A DNA stretch of 53,178 bases from NCBI GenBank assembly GCA_027483945.1, contig JAIXTM010000019.1, forward strand, positions 1 to 53,178, written 5' to 3'. Each line of letters starts with the position of its first letter. The first letter of the stretch is position 1. Source of the DNA: Hyphomicrobiales bacterium. GTDB taxonomy: Bacteria > Pseudomonadota > Alphaproteobacteria > Rhizobiales > Beijerinckiaceae. The position numbers and the translations under genes are program-made. Positions 46,005-52,927 of the stretch are shown here, piece by piece. A model generated the notes under the pieces. It saw only the letters and a list, made by a program, of their open reading frames with translations, was not told the origin of the DNA and did not search any database.

Positions 46005-46979
46005 ATGAAGCGCTTCCTCATCGCCGCCCTCGCCCAGCTCGCCCTCGTCGCCGGCACGGCACAGGCCTTCGCCGAGCCGACCCTGCGCGCCGAAACCCGC
46101 GTCCACCGCGACGTCGTCACCCTCGGGGACCTCGTCGAAGGCGCGGATCCCAAGATCGCCGCGCTGCCGCTCTTCGGCGCGCCGCGCCTGGGCGAAAGCG
46201 GGACGATCCAGACCTCGCGGGTGCTCACCGCCCTGCGTCCCTTCGGCCTCGACGAGATCGAGCTGAACGGCATCACGCAGGTCGTCGTGGTGCGCCCCGC
46301 CCGCCGCATCGGCGCCGCCGAGGTCGAGGCGGCGGTCCAGGCCGCCCTGTCGGCGCGGCTCGGCCGCGATGCGTCCAACCTCTCGCTCGTCTTCGACGGG
46401 CCGATCCCGGCGCTCGCGCTGCCCCTGTCTGTCGACGGTCCGCTCAAGGTCGAGGACATGGTCCACGATCCGCGCGCCCGCCGTGTCTCGGCGAACCTCG
46501 CCGTGGCCGCCGCCGACGGCAGCCAGCGCCGCGCCTTCCGCATCGTCGGCGCGGTGGTGGAGACCGCCCCCGTCGCCGTCCTCTCCCGCGCCATCGGGCG
46601 TGGCGAGACCGTCGAGGCGCGGGACATCACGATCGAGAGGCGGCCTCGCGACATGGTTCCGGCCGACGGCATCGCCGATCTCAAGGACGCGGTCGGCCAG
46701 GTGGCGCGCCGGGCGCTCGGCGCCGGCGGCCTGGTCCGCGCCGCCGACCTCGCGAAGCCGGAAGTGGTCCAGCGCGGCGAGGTCGTCACCATCGTCTATG
46801 AGGCCGGCGGCATCGTCATCACCACCCGCGGCAAGGCCGGCGAGGCCGGCGGCGTCGGCGACACGATCCCGGTTCAGAACATCCAGTCCAAGCGCATGCT
46901 GCAGGGCACGATCTCGGGTCCGGGCCGCATCAGCATCACCGCCGGCACCCCCGGTCCGCTCGCGTCCGCCACGCGCTGA
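46005..46979 (+). CDS. flgA: Flagellar P-ring chaperone FlgA
   Basis: 324 residues with signal peptide (FLIAALAQLALVAGTAQAFA). The C-terminal SAF domain is seen in AIGRGETVEARDITIERRPRD, ARRALGAGGLVRAADL and VTIVYEAGGIVITTRGKA pieces. FlgA is a periplasmic chaperone for FlgI. It is longer than enterobacterial FlgA (about 220), with an extra N-terminal region that includes LGDLVEGADPKIAALPLFG. It starts 5 bases after flgG. Confidence 0.93.
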   Translation: MKRFLIAALAQLALVAGTAQAFAEPTLRAETRVHRDVVTLGDLVEGADPKIAALPLFGAPRLGESGTIQTSRVLTALRPFGLDEIELNGITQVVVVRPARRIGAAEVEAAVQAALSARLGRDASNLSLVFDGPIPALALPLSVDGPLKVEDMVHDPRARRVSANLAVAAADGSQRRAFRIVGAVVETAPVAVLSRAIGRGETVEARDITIERRPRDMVPADGIADLKDAVGQVARRALGAGGLVRAADLAKPEVVQRGEVVTIVYEAGGIVITTRGKAGEAGGVGDTIPVQNIQSKRMLQGTISGPGRISITAGTPGPLASATR

Positions 46980-47002
46980 ACGCCCAGTCGAGAGTGAAAG
47001 CC

Positions 47003-47752
47003 ATGTCGAAGTTCCTCGTCCGGACCGCCCTGATCAGCTTCGTCGCCGTCTCGCTCGGCGCCTGCGGTGCCGCCGATCGGCTCGCCAATGTCGGCCGGGC
47101 CCCCGCCCTCTCGGCGGTGGACGATCCCACGGCCCAGCCCGGCTACAAGCCGGTCAGCCTGCCGATGCCCCATCCGGAACCGGCGAGTTACCAGGCCAAT
47201 TCGCTGTGGCGGAACGGTTCGCGCGCCTTCTTCAAGGACCAGCGCGCCAAGCAGGTGGGCGACCTCGTCACCGTCCGCGTCCGCGTCACGGACAAGGCCA
47301 ACATCGCCAACACGACGAAGCGGGCCCGCACCAACGGCGAGGATTTCGGCGTCGAGAACCTGTTCGGCCTGGAGAACAAGGCCGACAAGTTCCTTCCCGA
47401 CGGCTCGGTCCCCGGCTCGCTGTTCAAGACCGATTCCAACTCGTCCAGCTCGGGCACCGGCTCGGTGACGCGCTCCGAGCAGCTCGTCACGAATGTCGCC
47501 GCCATCGTCACGCAGGTCCTGCCCAACGGGAACCTGGTCGTCGAGGGCAAGCAGGAGATCCGGGTCAATTTCGAGATCCGCGAGCTGATCGTCGCGGGCG
47601 TCATCCGCCCCGAGGACATCGAAAGCGACAACACGATCGATTCCTCGAAGATCGCCCAAGCCCGCATCGCCTATGGCGGCCGTGGCCAGATCACCGATGT
47701 CCAGCAGCCCCGCTACGGCCAGCAGGTGATGGACATCCTGCTGCCCTTCTGA
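47003..47752 (+). CDS. flgH: Flagellar L-ring lipoprotein FlgH
   Basis: 249 residues. Lipoprotein signal with lipobox LGAC, then NSLWRNGSRAFFKDQRAKQVGDLVTVRV and NLVVEGKQEIRVN as typical FlgH pieces, ending RYGQQVMDILLPF. It forms the outer-membrane ring around the rod. ATG 47003 is preferred to GTG 46994 because GAGAG precedes it at the right distance. Last gene of this operon. Confidence 0.97.
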   Translation: MSKFLVRTALISFVAVSLGACGAADRLANVGRAPALSAVDDPTAQPGYKPVSLPMPHPEPASYQANSLWRNGSRAFFKDQRAKQVGDLVTVRVRVTDKANIANTTKRARTNGEDFGVENLFGLENKADKFLPDGSVPGSLFKTDSNSSSSGTGSVTRSEQLVTNVAAIVTQVLPNGNLVVEGKQEIRVNFEIRELIVAGVIRPEDIESDNTIDSSKIAQARIAYGGRGQITDVQQPRYGQQVMDILLPF

Positions 47753-47810
47753 CGCCCGTTCCAAGAGCTCCCGACGGCCAGCCACGCTCCCCACGTTCAA
47801 GGCGGGCCGT

Positions 47811-47855
47811 CAAAAACGCGGCCCCGGCGCTCCCGCCGGGGCCGTCGCTTTTTCG
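47811..47855. terminator. Terminator between flgH and dksA (probably bidirectional)
   Basis: GGCCCCGGCG (47820-47829) pairs perfectly with CGCCGGGGCC (47834-47843), loop CTCC, with AAAAA on the left and GCTTTTT on the right. It can serve both convergent genes. Confidence 0.8.
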
Positions 47856-47885
47856 GAAGAAGACGCGGGCGGAAACGGCCGCCGG

Positions 47886-48305
47886 TCAATCGTCGCGATA
47901 GACGCGCTCGTTGCGCTCGTGGCGCTCCTGCGCCTCCAGCGACAGGGTCGCGATGGGACGGGCCTCCAGGCGCTTCAGCGAGATCGGCTCGCCGGTCTCC
48001 TCGCAATAGCCGTAGGAGCCGTCCTCGATCCGGGCCAAAGCGGCGTCGATCTTGGCGATCAGCTTGCGCTGCCGGTCGCGGGCGCGCAGCTCGATGGCAC
48101 GGTCTGTCTCGGACGAGGCGCGGTCGGCGAGGTCGGGATGGTTCTCGTTCTCGCTCTGGAGCGCGGTCAGCGTCTCCTTCGCTTCCTTGAGAATGTCGTC
48201 CTTCCACGCGAGCAGCTTGCGACGGAAATATTCGCGCTGCCGCTCGTTCATGAAGGGCTCGTCGTCGGACGGTCGATAGGTGGCGTCGATGACGATCTGC
48301 GGCAT
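47886..48305 (-). CDS. dksA: DksA-type RNA polymerase-binding regulator, zinc site reduced
   Basis: 139 residues. The coiled-coil carries the tip motif D58-x-x-D61-x-A63 (PDLADRA) used to act in the RNA polymerase secondary channel with ppGpp. The globular end YGYCEETGEPISLKRLEARP keeps only Cys101; the other three zinc cysteines of E. coli DksA are replaced (Thr, Ser and Ala positions in ETGE and ATLSLEAQ). This is the form I recall for alphaproteobacteria, so it is probably functional without zinc. It stands between flgH and fliX on the minus strand. Confidence 0.92.
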   Translation of the reverse strand: MPQIVIDATYRPSDDEPFMNERQREYFRRKLLAWKDDILKEAKETLTALQSENENHPDLADRASSETDRAIELRARDRQRKLIAKIDAALARIEDGSYGYCEETGEPISLKRLEARPIATLSLEAQERHERNERVYRDD

Positions 48306-48487
48306 GGGTGGACCTTAATCTCCGGTCGTCCTGGTACCCCGTTCGATGCCTTCCGCCGCATCCCCCCGGGCGTCGGGCGGCCTCTCTATATCCCCGTCCC
48401 TCCGCCGGAACAACGCGTGAATTGCAGCGGCGGAAGGCCGCTCCACAAGCGGCCGCCGGCCACCCGTTCCCAAGCGGAACGCGAGGT

Positions 48488-48916
48488 TCAGGACGAGCGG
48501 GGCGCGCGCTGCAGCTTGGCCAGCTCCACCTGCGCCCGCAGCTCGATCTGCCCGATGATGTCGTCGAGCCGGGGATCGCCGGAAAAGGCGGGCCGCTGGC
48601 CGAGCTTGTGCGCCAGCCGCAGCAGCTCGCCGGCCGGGATGCGGCCCGAGAGCAGCGCCGCCTTCAGCCGGTCGAGTTCGTCCAGCACCTCGCGGCCATG
48701 CTGCACCGACCGGCGGCGGCGCTCCTGCGGGTCGTCGCCGATCTGGAGCGCGAGGAGCGCATCCATGCTCTGGGGCGCTGCGACGGAGGACGTGCTGGCG
48801 GCGCGCGCGGTCGCTGTCGAACTGTCGGGTTCGAAAGTCTGGCCGGCCGATGCGGGCCGGCGGGCGCTCGCCGTGGCGTTGGTGCGCGCGACGTTCGCCT
48901 TGGGATCAACCAGCAT
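48488..48916 (-). CDS. fliX: Flagellar assembly regulator FliX
   Basis: 142 residues. The Ala/Thr-rich N-terminus is followed by the conserved part with MDALLALQIGDDPQERRRRSVQHGREVLDELDRLKAALLSG in pieces, and a C-terminal helix DIIGQIELRAQVELAKLQ. In Caulobacter FliX binds FlbD and couples early basal-body assembly to sigma-54 class III transcription. ATG 48916 follows AGGAG; an upstream TTG (48943) is the alternative. Divergent from flgI; the CtrA-type box is 43 bases upstream. Confidence 0.92.
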   Translation of the reverse strand: MLVDPKANVARTNATASARRPASAGQTFEPDSSTATARAASTSSVAAPQSMDALLALQIGDDPQERRRRSVQHGREVLDELDRLKAALLSGRIPAGELLRLAHKLGQRPAFSGDPRLDDIIGQIELRAQVELAKLQRAPRSS

Positions 48917-48958
48917 GACGCTTGTCTCCTGCGCGAGGCTCAATCTCCGGCCTTATGG

Positions 48959-48973
48959 TTAACGACCTGTGAA
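48959..48973. promoter_or_regulatory. CtrA-type box, fliX/flgI region
   Basis: TTAACGACCTGTGAA reads TTAA-N7-TGAA, one mismatch from consensus, and is preceded by TATGG so that the minus strand carries TTAACCATA. Placed 43 bases before fliX. Confidence 0.65.
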
Positions 48974-48978
48974 CGACC

Positions 48979-48993
48979 CGGCAGAAACTGCCG
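48979..48993. promoter_or_regulatory. Palindrome CGGCA-N5-TGCCG (ftr-like), fliX/flgI region
   Basis: CGGCAGAAACTGCCG is a six-base perfect inverted repeat around AAA. A second partial CGGCAGG follows at 48996. It is five bases from the CtrA-type box and about 75 bases before the sigma-54 element of flgI. Confidence 0.65.
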
Positions 48994-49065
48994 CCCGGCA
49001 GGATCGTCCGGCGTCGCGACTAACGGGAACTCAATAGAAATCAATGCTTTGCGTGAACCGGGACT

Positions 49066-49081
49066 TGGCACGGACATCGCT
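49066..49081 (+). promoter_or_regulatory. Sigma-54 promoter for flgI operon
   Basis: TGGCACGGACATCGCT matches TGGCAC-N5-TTGCT with one change (TCGCT) and exact GG/GC spacing. A start site near 49091 would lie just before or inside the ribosome-binding site of ATG 49096. Confidence 0.65.
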
Positions 49082-49095
49082 ACGACAGGAGCGTC

Positions 49096-50235
49096 ATGAA
49101 TCGGATCGTGCCCATGAAGCGCCTGCTGAAACTGGTCTTAGGCCCGCTCGCTGCCGCCGCGCTCGCCCTCGGGGCGCCGGTGCCGGCCGGCGCGATGTCG
49201 CGGATCAAGGACCTCGCCGGCGTCGAGGGCATCCGCCAGAACCAGCTCGTCGGCTACGGCCTGGTCGTCGGCCTCAACGGCACCGGCGACACGCTGAACA
49301 ACATCCCCTTCACCAAGCAGTCGCTGCAGGCGATGCTGGAGCGCCTGGGCGTCAATACCCGCGGCGCCACCCTGCGCACCGCCAATATCGCGGCCGTCAT
49401 GGTCACCGCGAACCTGCCGGCCTTCGGCACGCAGGGCACCCGCATCGACGTCACCGTCTCGGCCCTCGGCGACGCCAAATCGCTCCAGGGCGGTACGCTC
49501 CTCGTCACGCCGCTCATGGGCGCAGACGGCGAGGTCTATGCGGTGGCGCAGGGATCGCTGGCCATCGCCGGCTTCTCCGCCGAGGGCGACGCGGCCAAGG
49601 TCACCCGCGGCGTCCCCACTGTCGGCCGCATCGCCAACGGCGCGATGATCGAGCGCGAGATCGAGTTCAAGCTGCACAACCAGCGCCAGCTGCGCCTGGC
49701 CTTGCGCAATCCGGACCTCACCACCGCCCGGCGCATCGCCGCCGCCATCAACGATTTCATCGGCACCGACACCGCCGAGCCGGTCGATCCGGCCAGCATC
49801 GTGATCCAGGTGCCGGCCCGCTACCAGGGCAACATGATCCGCCTGCTCACCGAGATCGAGCAGTTGCAGATCGAGCCCGATACCGGCGCGCGCATCGTCA
49901 TCGACGAGCGCTCCGGCATCATCGTGATGGGCAAGGACGTGCGGGTCTCCACCGTCGCCATCGCCCAGGGCAACCTGACCGTGACCATCTCCGAGCAGCC
50001 CCAGGTGAGCCAGCCCGCGCCCTTCTCCCGCGGCCAGACCGCCATCGTCCCGCGCACCGGGGTCAAGGTCGATACGGGCGAGGGCAACAAGCTCGCCATC
50101 GTCAAGGACAGCGTGACGCTGAAGGATCTGGTGGACGGACTGAACGCGCTTGGCATCGGTCCCCGCGACATGATCGCCATCCTCCAGGCGGTGAAATCCG
50201 CCGGAGCCCTGCAAGCCGACATCGAGGTGATGTAA
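49096..50235 (+). CDS. flgI: Flagellar P-ring protein FlgI
   Basis: 379 residues with signal peptide (LLKLVLGPLAAAALALGAP). SRIKDLAGVEGIRQNQLVGYGLVVGL in pieces, then NIAAVMVTANLPAFGTQG and the C-terminal KDSVTLKDLVDGLNALGI identify FlgI. It forms the periplasmic bushing around the rod. AGGAG precedes ATG 49096; ATG 49114 is the start that would fit the predicted sigma-54 transcript better. Its stop overlaps the next ATG by one base (TAATG). Confidence 0.97.
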   Translation: MNRIVPMKRLLKLVLGPLAAAALALGAPVPAGAMSRIKDLAGVEGIRQNQLVGYGLVVGLNGTGDTLNNIPFTKQSLQAMLERLGVNTRGATLRTANIAAVMVTANLPAFGTQGTRIDVTVSALGDAKSLQGGTLLVTPLMGADGEVYAVAQGSLAIAGFSAEGDAAKVTRGVPTVGRIANGAMIEREIEFKLHNQRQLRLALRNPDLTTARRIAAAINDFIGTDTAEPVDPASIVIQVPARYQGNMIRLLTEIEQLQIEPDTGARIVIDERSGIIVMGKDVRVSTVAIAQGNLTVTISEQPQVSQPAPFSRGQTAIVPRTGVKVDTGEGNKLAIVKDSVTLKDLVDGLNALGIGPRDMIAILQAVKSAGALQADIEVM

Positions 50236-50630
50236 TGGCCGCCCCCCTCGCCGCCCTGGCTCCCGTCGCCCTCAACGTCGCCTCCAAGGTGGCCGGCAAG
50301 GTCGCCGACGCGCTGTCCTCCTCGACCTCCGGGGCCAAGGGCCTGGAGGAGAAGCTTGCCGCGCTGGATCCCAAGGCCCGCGGCAAGATCGAGAAGACCG
50401 CCACCGACTTCGAAGCCGTCTTCCTGGAGAACATGCTCGGCCAGATCTTCGCCTCCACGGGCACCGAAGGTCCGCTCGGCCAGAACGGCACCGGCGGCGA
50501 TGCCTACAAGTCGATGCTGGTCAACGAATATGCCCGCACGATCACCAAGTCGGGCGGCGTCGGCATCGCCAACTCGGTCATGGCAGAGATGATCCGCATC
50601 CAGGAGCGTGCGGCGGGAGGCGGGGCATGA
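50235..50630 (+). CDS. flgJ: FlgJ-like rod-binding protein
   Basis: 131 residues. The N-terminal rod-cap domain is seen in TATDFEAVFLENMLGQIF and YKSMLVNEYARTITKSGGVGIANSVM pieces. The C-terminal muramidase domain of enterobacterial FlgJ is absent, as is common in alphaproteobacteria. Ala-rich N-terminus. It begins in the stop of flgI and ends in the start of the next gene, so the three are translationally coupled. Confidence 0.88.
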   Translation: MAAPLAALAPVALNVASKVAGKVADALSSSTSGAKGLEEKLAALDPKARGKIEKTATDFEAVFLENMLGQIFASTGTEGPLGQNGTGGDAYKSMLVNEYARTITKSGGVGIANSVMAEMIRIQERAAGGGA

Positions 50631-51100
50631 AGGCCGCCGCGGAGACGGCCGTTCCCCGCGTGAACGGCGCGCGCGAGGCCATCGAGCTTGCCGGCGGCGT
50701 CATGGACACGATGCGCCTCCTGGCGCGGGTGCTCGACGAGGAGACCGGCCTCCTGCGTGCCGGCAAGATATCGGCCGCCCTGGCTTTGGAGCAGCGCAAG
50801 GGCGAGCTCGCCGGCGCCTATATGCGCGGTCTGGAGGCCATCAAGGCCAACGCGCTCGCCATCGCCCGCCACGCCCCCGATACGATGACGGAACTGAAGG
50901 ACGCCCACGAGGCCTTCAGCCAGACGATCGCGCTGAACCACGCCGTCCTCGCCACCGCCCACGCCGTGTCCGAGGGCATCGTCCGCGGGTTGGCGAGCGA
51001 GGCGGCCTCCGCGCCCAGGGCAGCCGGCTACGGCCCCGGCCCCGCACCGCGCGCGACCGGGCCCGCGGTCCAGGCGATTGCGGTTTCCCGCAAGCTCTGA
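50627..51100 (+). CDS. FlgN-like flagellar protein
   Basis: 157 residues, mainly helical: a long helix with DTMRLLARVLDEETGLLRAGKI followed by ALALEQRKGELAGAYMRGLE, the usual FlgN chaperone pattern of EN..L..G......L...K. FlgN escorts the hook-junction proteins FlgK and FlgL to the export gate. The tail is Pro/Gly/Ala-rich. It overlaps flgJ by four bases (ATGA). Confidence 0.78.
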   Translation: MKAAAETAVPRVNGAREAIELAGGVMDTMRLLARVLDEETGLLRAGKISAALALEQRKGELAGAYMRGLEAIKANALAIARHAPDTMTELKDAHEAFSQTIALNHAVLATAHAVSEGIVRGLASEAASAPRAAGYGPGPAPRATGPAVQAIAVSRKL

Positions 51101-51247
51101 TCGGCCGATCTGGGCAGGCTAAATCGCTCAAATGTTAGCGAAATATTAGGATTCGATTCACCGCGCTTCTCAATGCTCCTTTGAACTTTCGCTGCGACAC
51201 TCGATCTGAGGATTGTGTCGTCGCGTGGAGAACCATGGGAGGTTGCC

Positions 51248-51679
51248 GTGAAGACCGCGCCGATCGTAGGCCTTCCGCCAGCCGGCTACATGTCGCTGGC
51301 GGGATTTTCGCGTCCTGAACCCGCGCCTCTCGCGGCGGCGGGACAGCCGGGTCGTCCTGCCGGCTCCGCTGCCGAAGCGGTGGCGGCCGGCCAGCCGGCG
51401 CCCTTCGACGCGCCGGCGACGCGGCTGACCCTCTCCGGCCCGGCGCGGGAACGCCAGGAGCGCGAAGCCCTGCTGCGCGACGTCATCGACCGTAACCTGA
51501 CGCTCGACCCCGAACTGCGCGAGGTCGTGTACCAGGCGGTCGACACCCGCTCGGGCGAGGTCGTCTTCCAGCTCCCCAACGAATCCGCGCTCAAGATGCG
51601 GATCTACACCCGCACCATCGCCTCGGAGCCGACGATCCGCTCGAGCGAGGCCCCGGCCGGAATCGCGCGCCAGATCTGA
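51248..51679 (+). CDS. FlaG-like protein
   Basis: 143 residues. The first 70 are Ala/Pro-rich; the second half has ERQEREALLRDVIDRNLTLDP and VVYQAVDTRSGEVVFQLPNE, resembling the FlaG pattern of a helix and a V-D-x-x-[ST]-G-E-V-[VI]-x-Q-[IL]-P hairpin. FlaG proteins influence filament length or export in other bacteria. GTG 51248 lies behind GGGAGG; GTG 51215 would add 11 residues. It precedes the flagellin gene but is separated from it by 178 bases, and has a 147-base AT-richer upstream region in which I could not name a promoter. Confidence 0.6.
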   Translation: MKTAPIVGLPPAGYMSLAGFSRPEPAPLAAAGQPGRPAGSAAEAVAAGQPAPFDAPATRLTLSGPARERQEREALLRDVIDRNLTLDPELREVVYQAVDTRSGEVVFQLPNESALKMRIYTRTIASEPTIRSSEAPAGIARQI

Positions 51680-51857
51680 CGGGCCGCCGGCCGATGCGGG
51701 CCATGGTGCCCGCTGCCCCGCCAGGGTCGATTAACCTTAATGAAGCGTCACGCTTTACCGGACATTAACCCTGTTCGGTGCACGGTGAAGGCGGACCGGG
51801 CCCCAGAAGGCGCGGCCCGGTGGCAGAAGCGAATCTTGTCACCAGAAAGGGACACCC

Positions 51858-52712
51858 ATGCCAGACGTCACCCTCACAGCCGCCATGCGCACCAACCTGC
51901 TGTCGATCCAGCAGACGGAGAGCATGATCGGCGTGGCCCAGAACCGGCTTGCGACGGGCAAGAAAGTGAACTCCGCGATCGATGACCCGCGGAACTTCTT
52001 CACCGCAGCCTCTCTCAATTACCGCGCCAGCGACCTCACGCGGCGCCTGGACGGTATCGGGCTCGCGATCAAGACGTTCGAAGCGGCGGACAAGGGCATC
52101 AAGGCGATCACGAAGATCGTCGAGAGCATGGCCGCGATCGCGAAGGAAGCGCTGGACTCCACGTCGGCCACGAACCGTCAGGCTCTTGGCCAGCAGTTCA
52201 ACACCCTCCGGGCGCAGCTCATCGATGTCGCCGAGGATTCGGGCTTCAACGGCACCAACCTCCTCGCCGGCAACACGCTCACCGTCCAGTTCAACGAGGC
52301 CGGCACCAACACCCTGGCGCAGACCGGCGTTGACTGGACGACCGGCGGCACAGCGGCCGTCTCGATCGCGGTGGCCGGCGTCGCCGCCGGCGCGGGCGAC
52401 TGGGACAACGCCACGCTCGCCACGGGCGCGACGAACATCACGACGTCGGTGAACGCGGTGAACACCGCGCTCTCGACGCTGCGCACGCAGGCTGCGGCCT
52501 TCGGGTCGTCATTGAACATCGTGAAGACGCGCGAAGAGTTCACCAAGGAGATGATCGCGAACCTCAAGGGCGGCGCGGACAACCTCGTCCTCGCCGATAT
52601 CAACGAGGAGAGCGCCAACCTGCTCACGCTGCAGACCCGTCAGCAGCTGGGCGTCCAGGCTCTGTCGCTCGCCAACCAGTCGCAGCAGTCGGTCCTCCGC
52701 CTGTTCAGCTGA
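51858..52712 (+). CDS. Flagellin, first copy
   Basis: 284-residue short flagellin. The N-terminal D0/D1 part is AMRTNLLSIQQTESMIGVAQ, then NRLATGKKVNSAIDDPRNFF; the C-terminal part is LQTRQQLGVQALSLANQSQQSVLRLF. The variable outer domain is only about 60 residues (around 150-210). Exported without a cleaved signal; the main filament subunit. GAAAGGGA lies about ten bases before the ATG. A strong terminator follows and a second copy begins 215 bases later. Confidence 0.96.
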   Translation: MPDVTLTAAMRTNLLSIQQTESMIGVAQNRLATGKKVNSAIDDPRNFFTAASLNYRASDLTRRLDGIGLAIKTFEAADKGIKAITKIVESMAAIAKEALDSTSATNRQALGQQFNTLRAQLIDVAEDSGFNGTNLLAGNTLTVQFNEAGTNTLAQTGVDWTTGGTAAVSIAVAGVAAGAGDWDNATLATGATNITTSVNAVNTALSTLRTQAAAFGSSLNIVKTREEFTKEMIANLKGGADNLVLADINEESANLLTLQTRQQLGVQALSLANQSQQSVLRLFS

Positions 52713-52738
52713 GCGCGATCCCTTCCTGACAAGACCAG

Positions 52739-52775
52739 AACGCAGGCGAAACGCAGGTTTCGCCTGCGTTTTTCT
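52739..52775 (+). terminator. Rho-independent terminator of first flagellin
   Basis: AACGCAGGCGAAAC (52739-52752) pairs perfectly over 14 bases with GTTTCGCCTGCGTT (52757-52770), loop GCAG, followed by TTTCTGTC. Confidence 0.95.
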
Positions 52776-52840
52776 GTCTGTTGCCAGAAGCCGGACAGGA
52801 TCCGTCAACCTTTTCGCCACGCGGCCCCGCGGCGCTTACG

Positions 52841-52856
52841 AACCATTAAGCACACG
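52841..52856. promoter_or_regulatory. Weak CtrA-like site before second flagellin
   Basis: ACGAACCATTAAGCAC region; read on the minus strand it is TTAA-TGGTTCG-TAAG, two mismatches from TTAA-N7-TTAA. It lies about 75 bases before the flagellin start. Evidence is weak. Confidence 0.3.
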
Positions 52857-52927
52857 CCTGCGAAGGTGGGCGCGATCGAGGCAGGAAGCCTCGCTCTGTC
52901 ATTGCGTATTCCAGAAAGGAAACTGTC

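Noticed and set aside
48436-48460. Hairpin GGCCGCT-N5-AGCGGCC downstream of fliX as terminator
   Set aside because: No T-run follows on the minus strand, so intrinsic termination is not supported.
51797-51812. GG-N10-GC spacing before the first flagellin as sigma-54 promoter
   Set aside because: Only the GG/GC pair fits (CGGGCCCCAGAAGGC); no TGGCAC or TTGC element. In such GC-rich DNA this is expected by chance.
52868-52883. GGGCGCGATCGAGGCA before the second flagellin as sigma-54 promoter
   Set aside because: Spacing and position fit, but four consensus bases differ, including both T of TTGC. Too weak to list as a feature.
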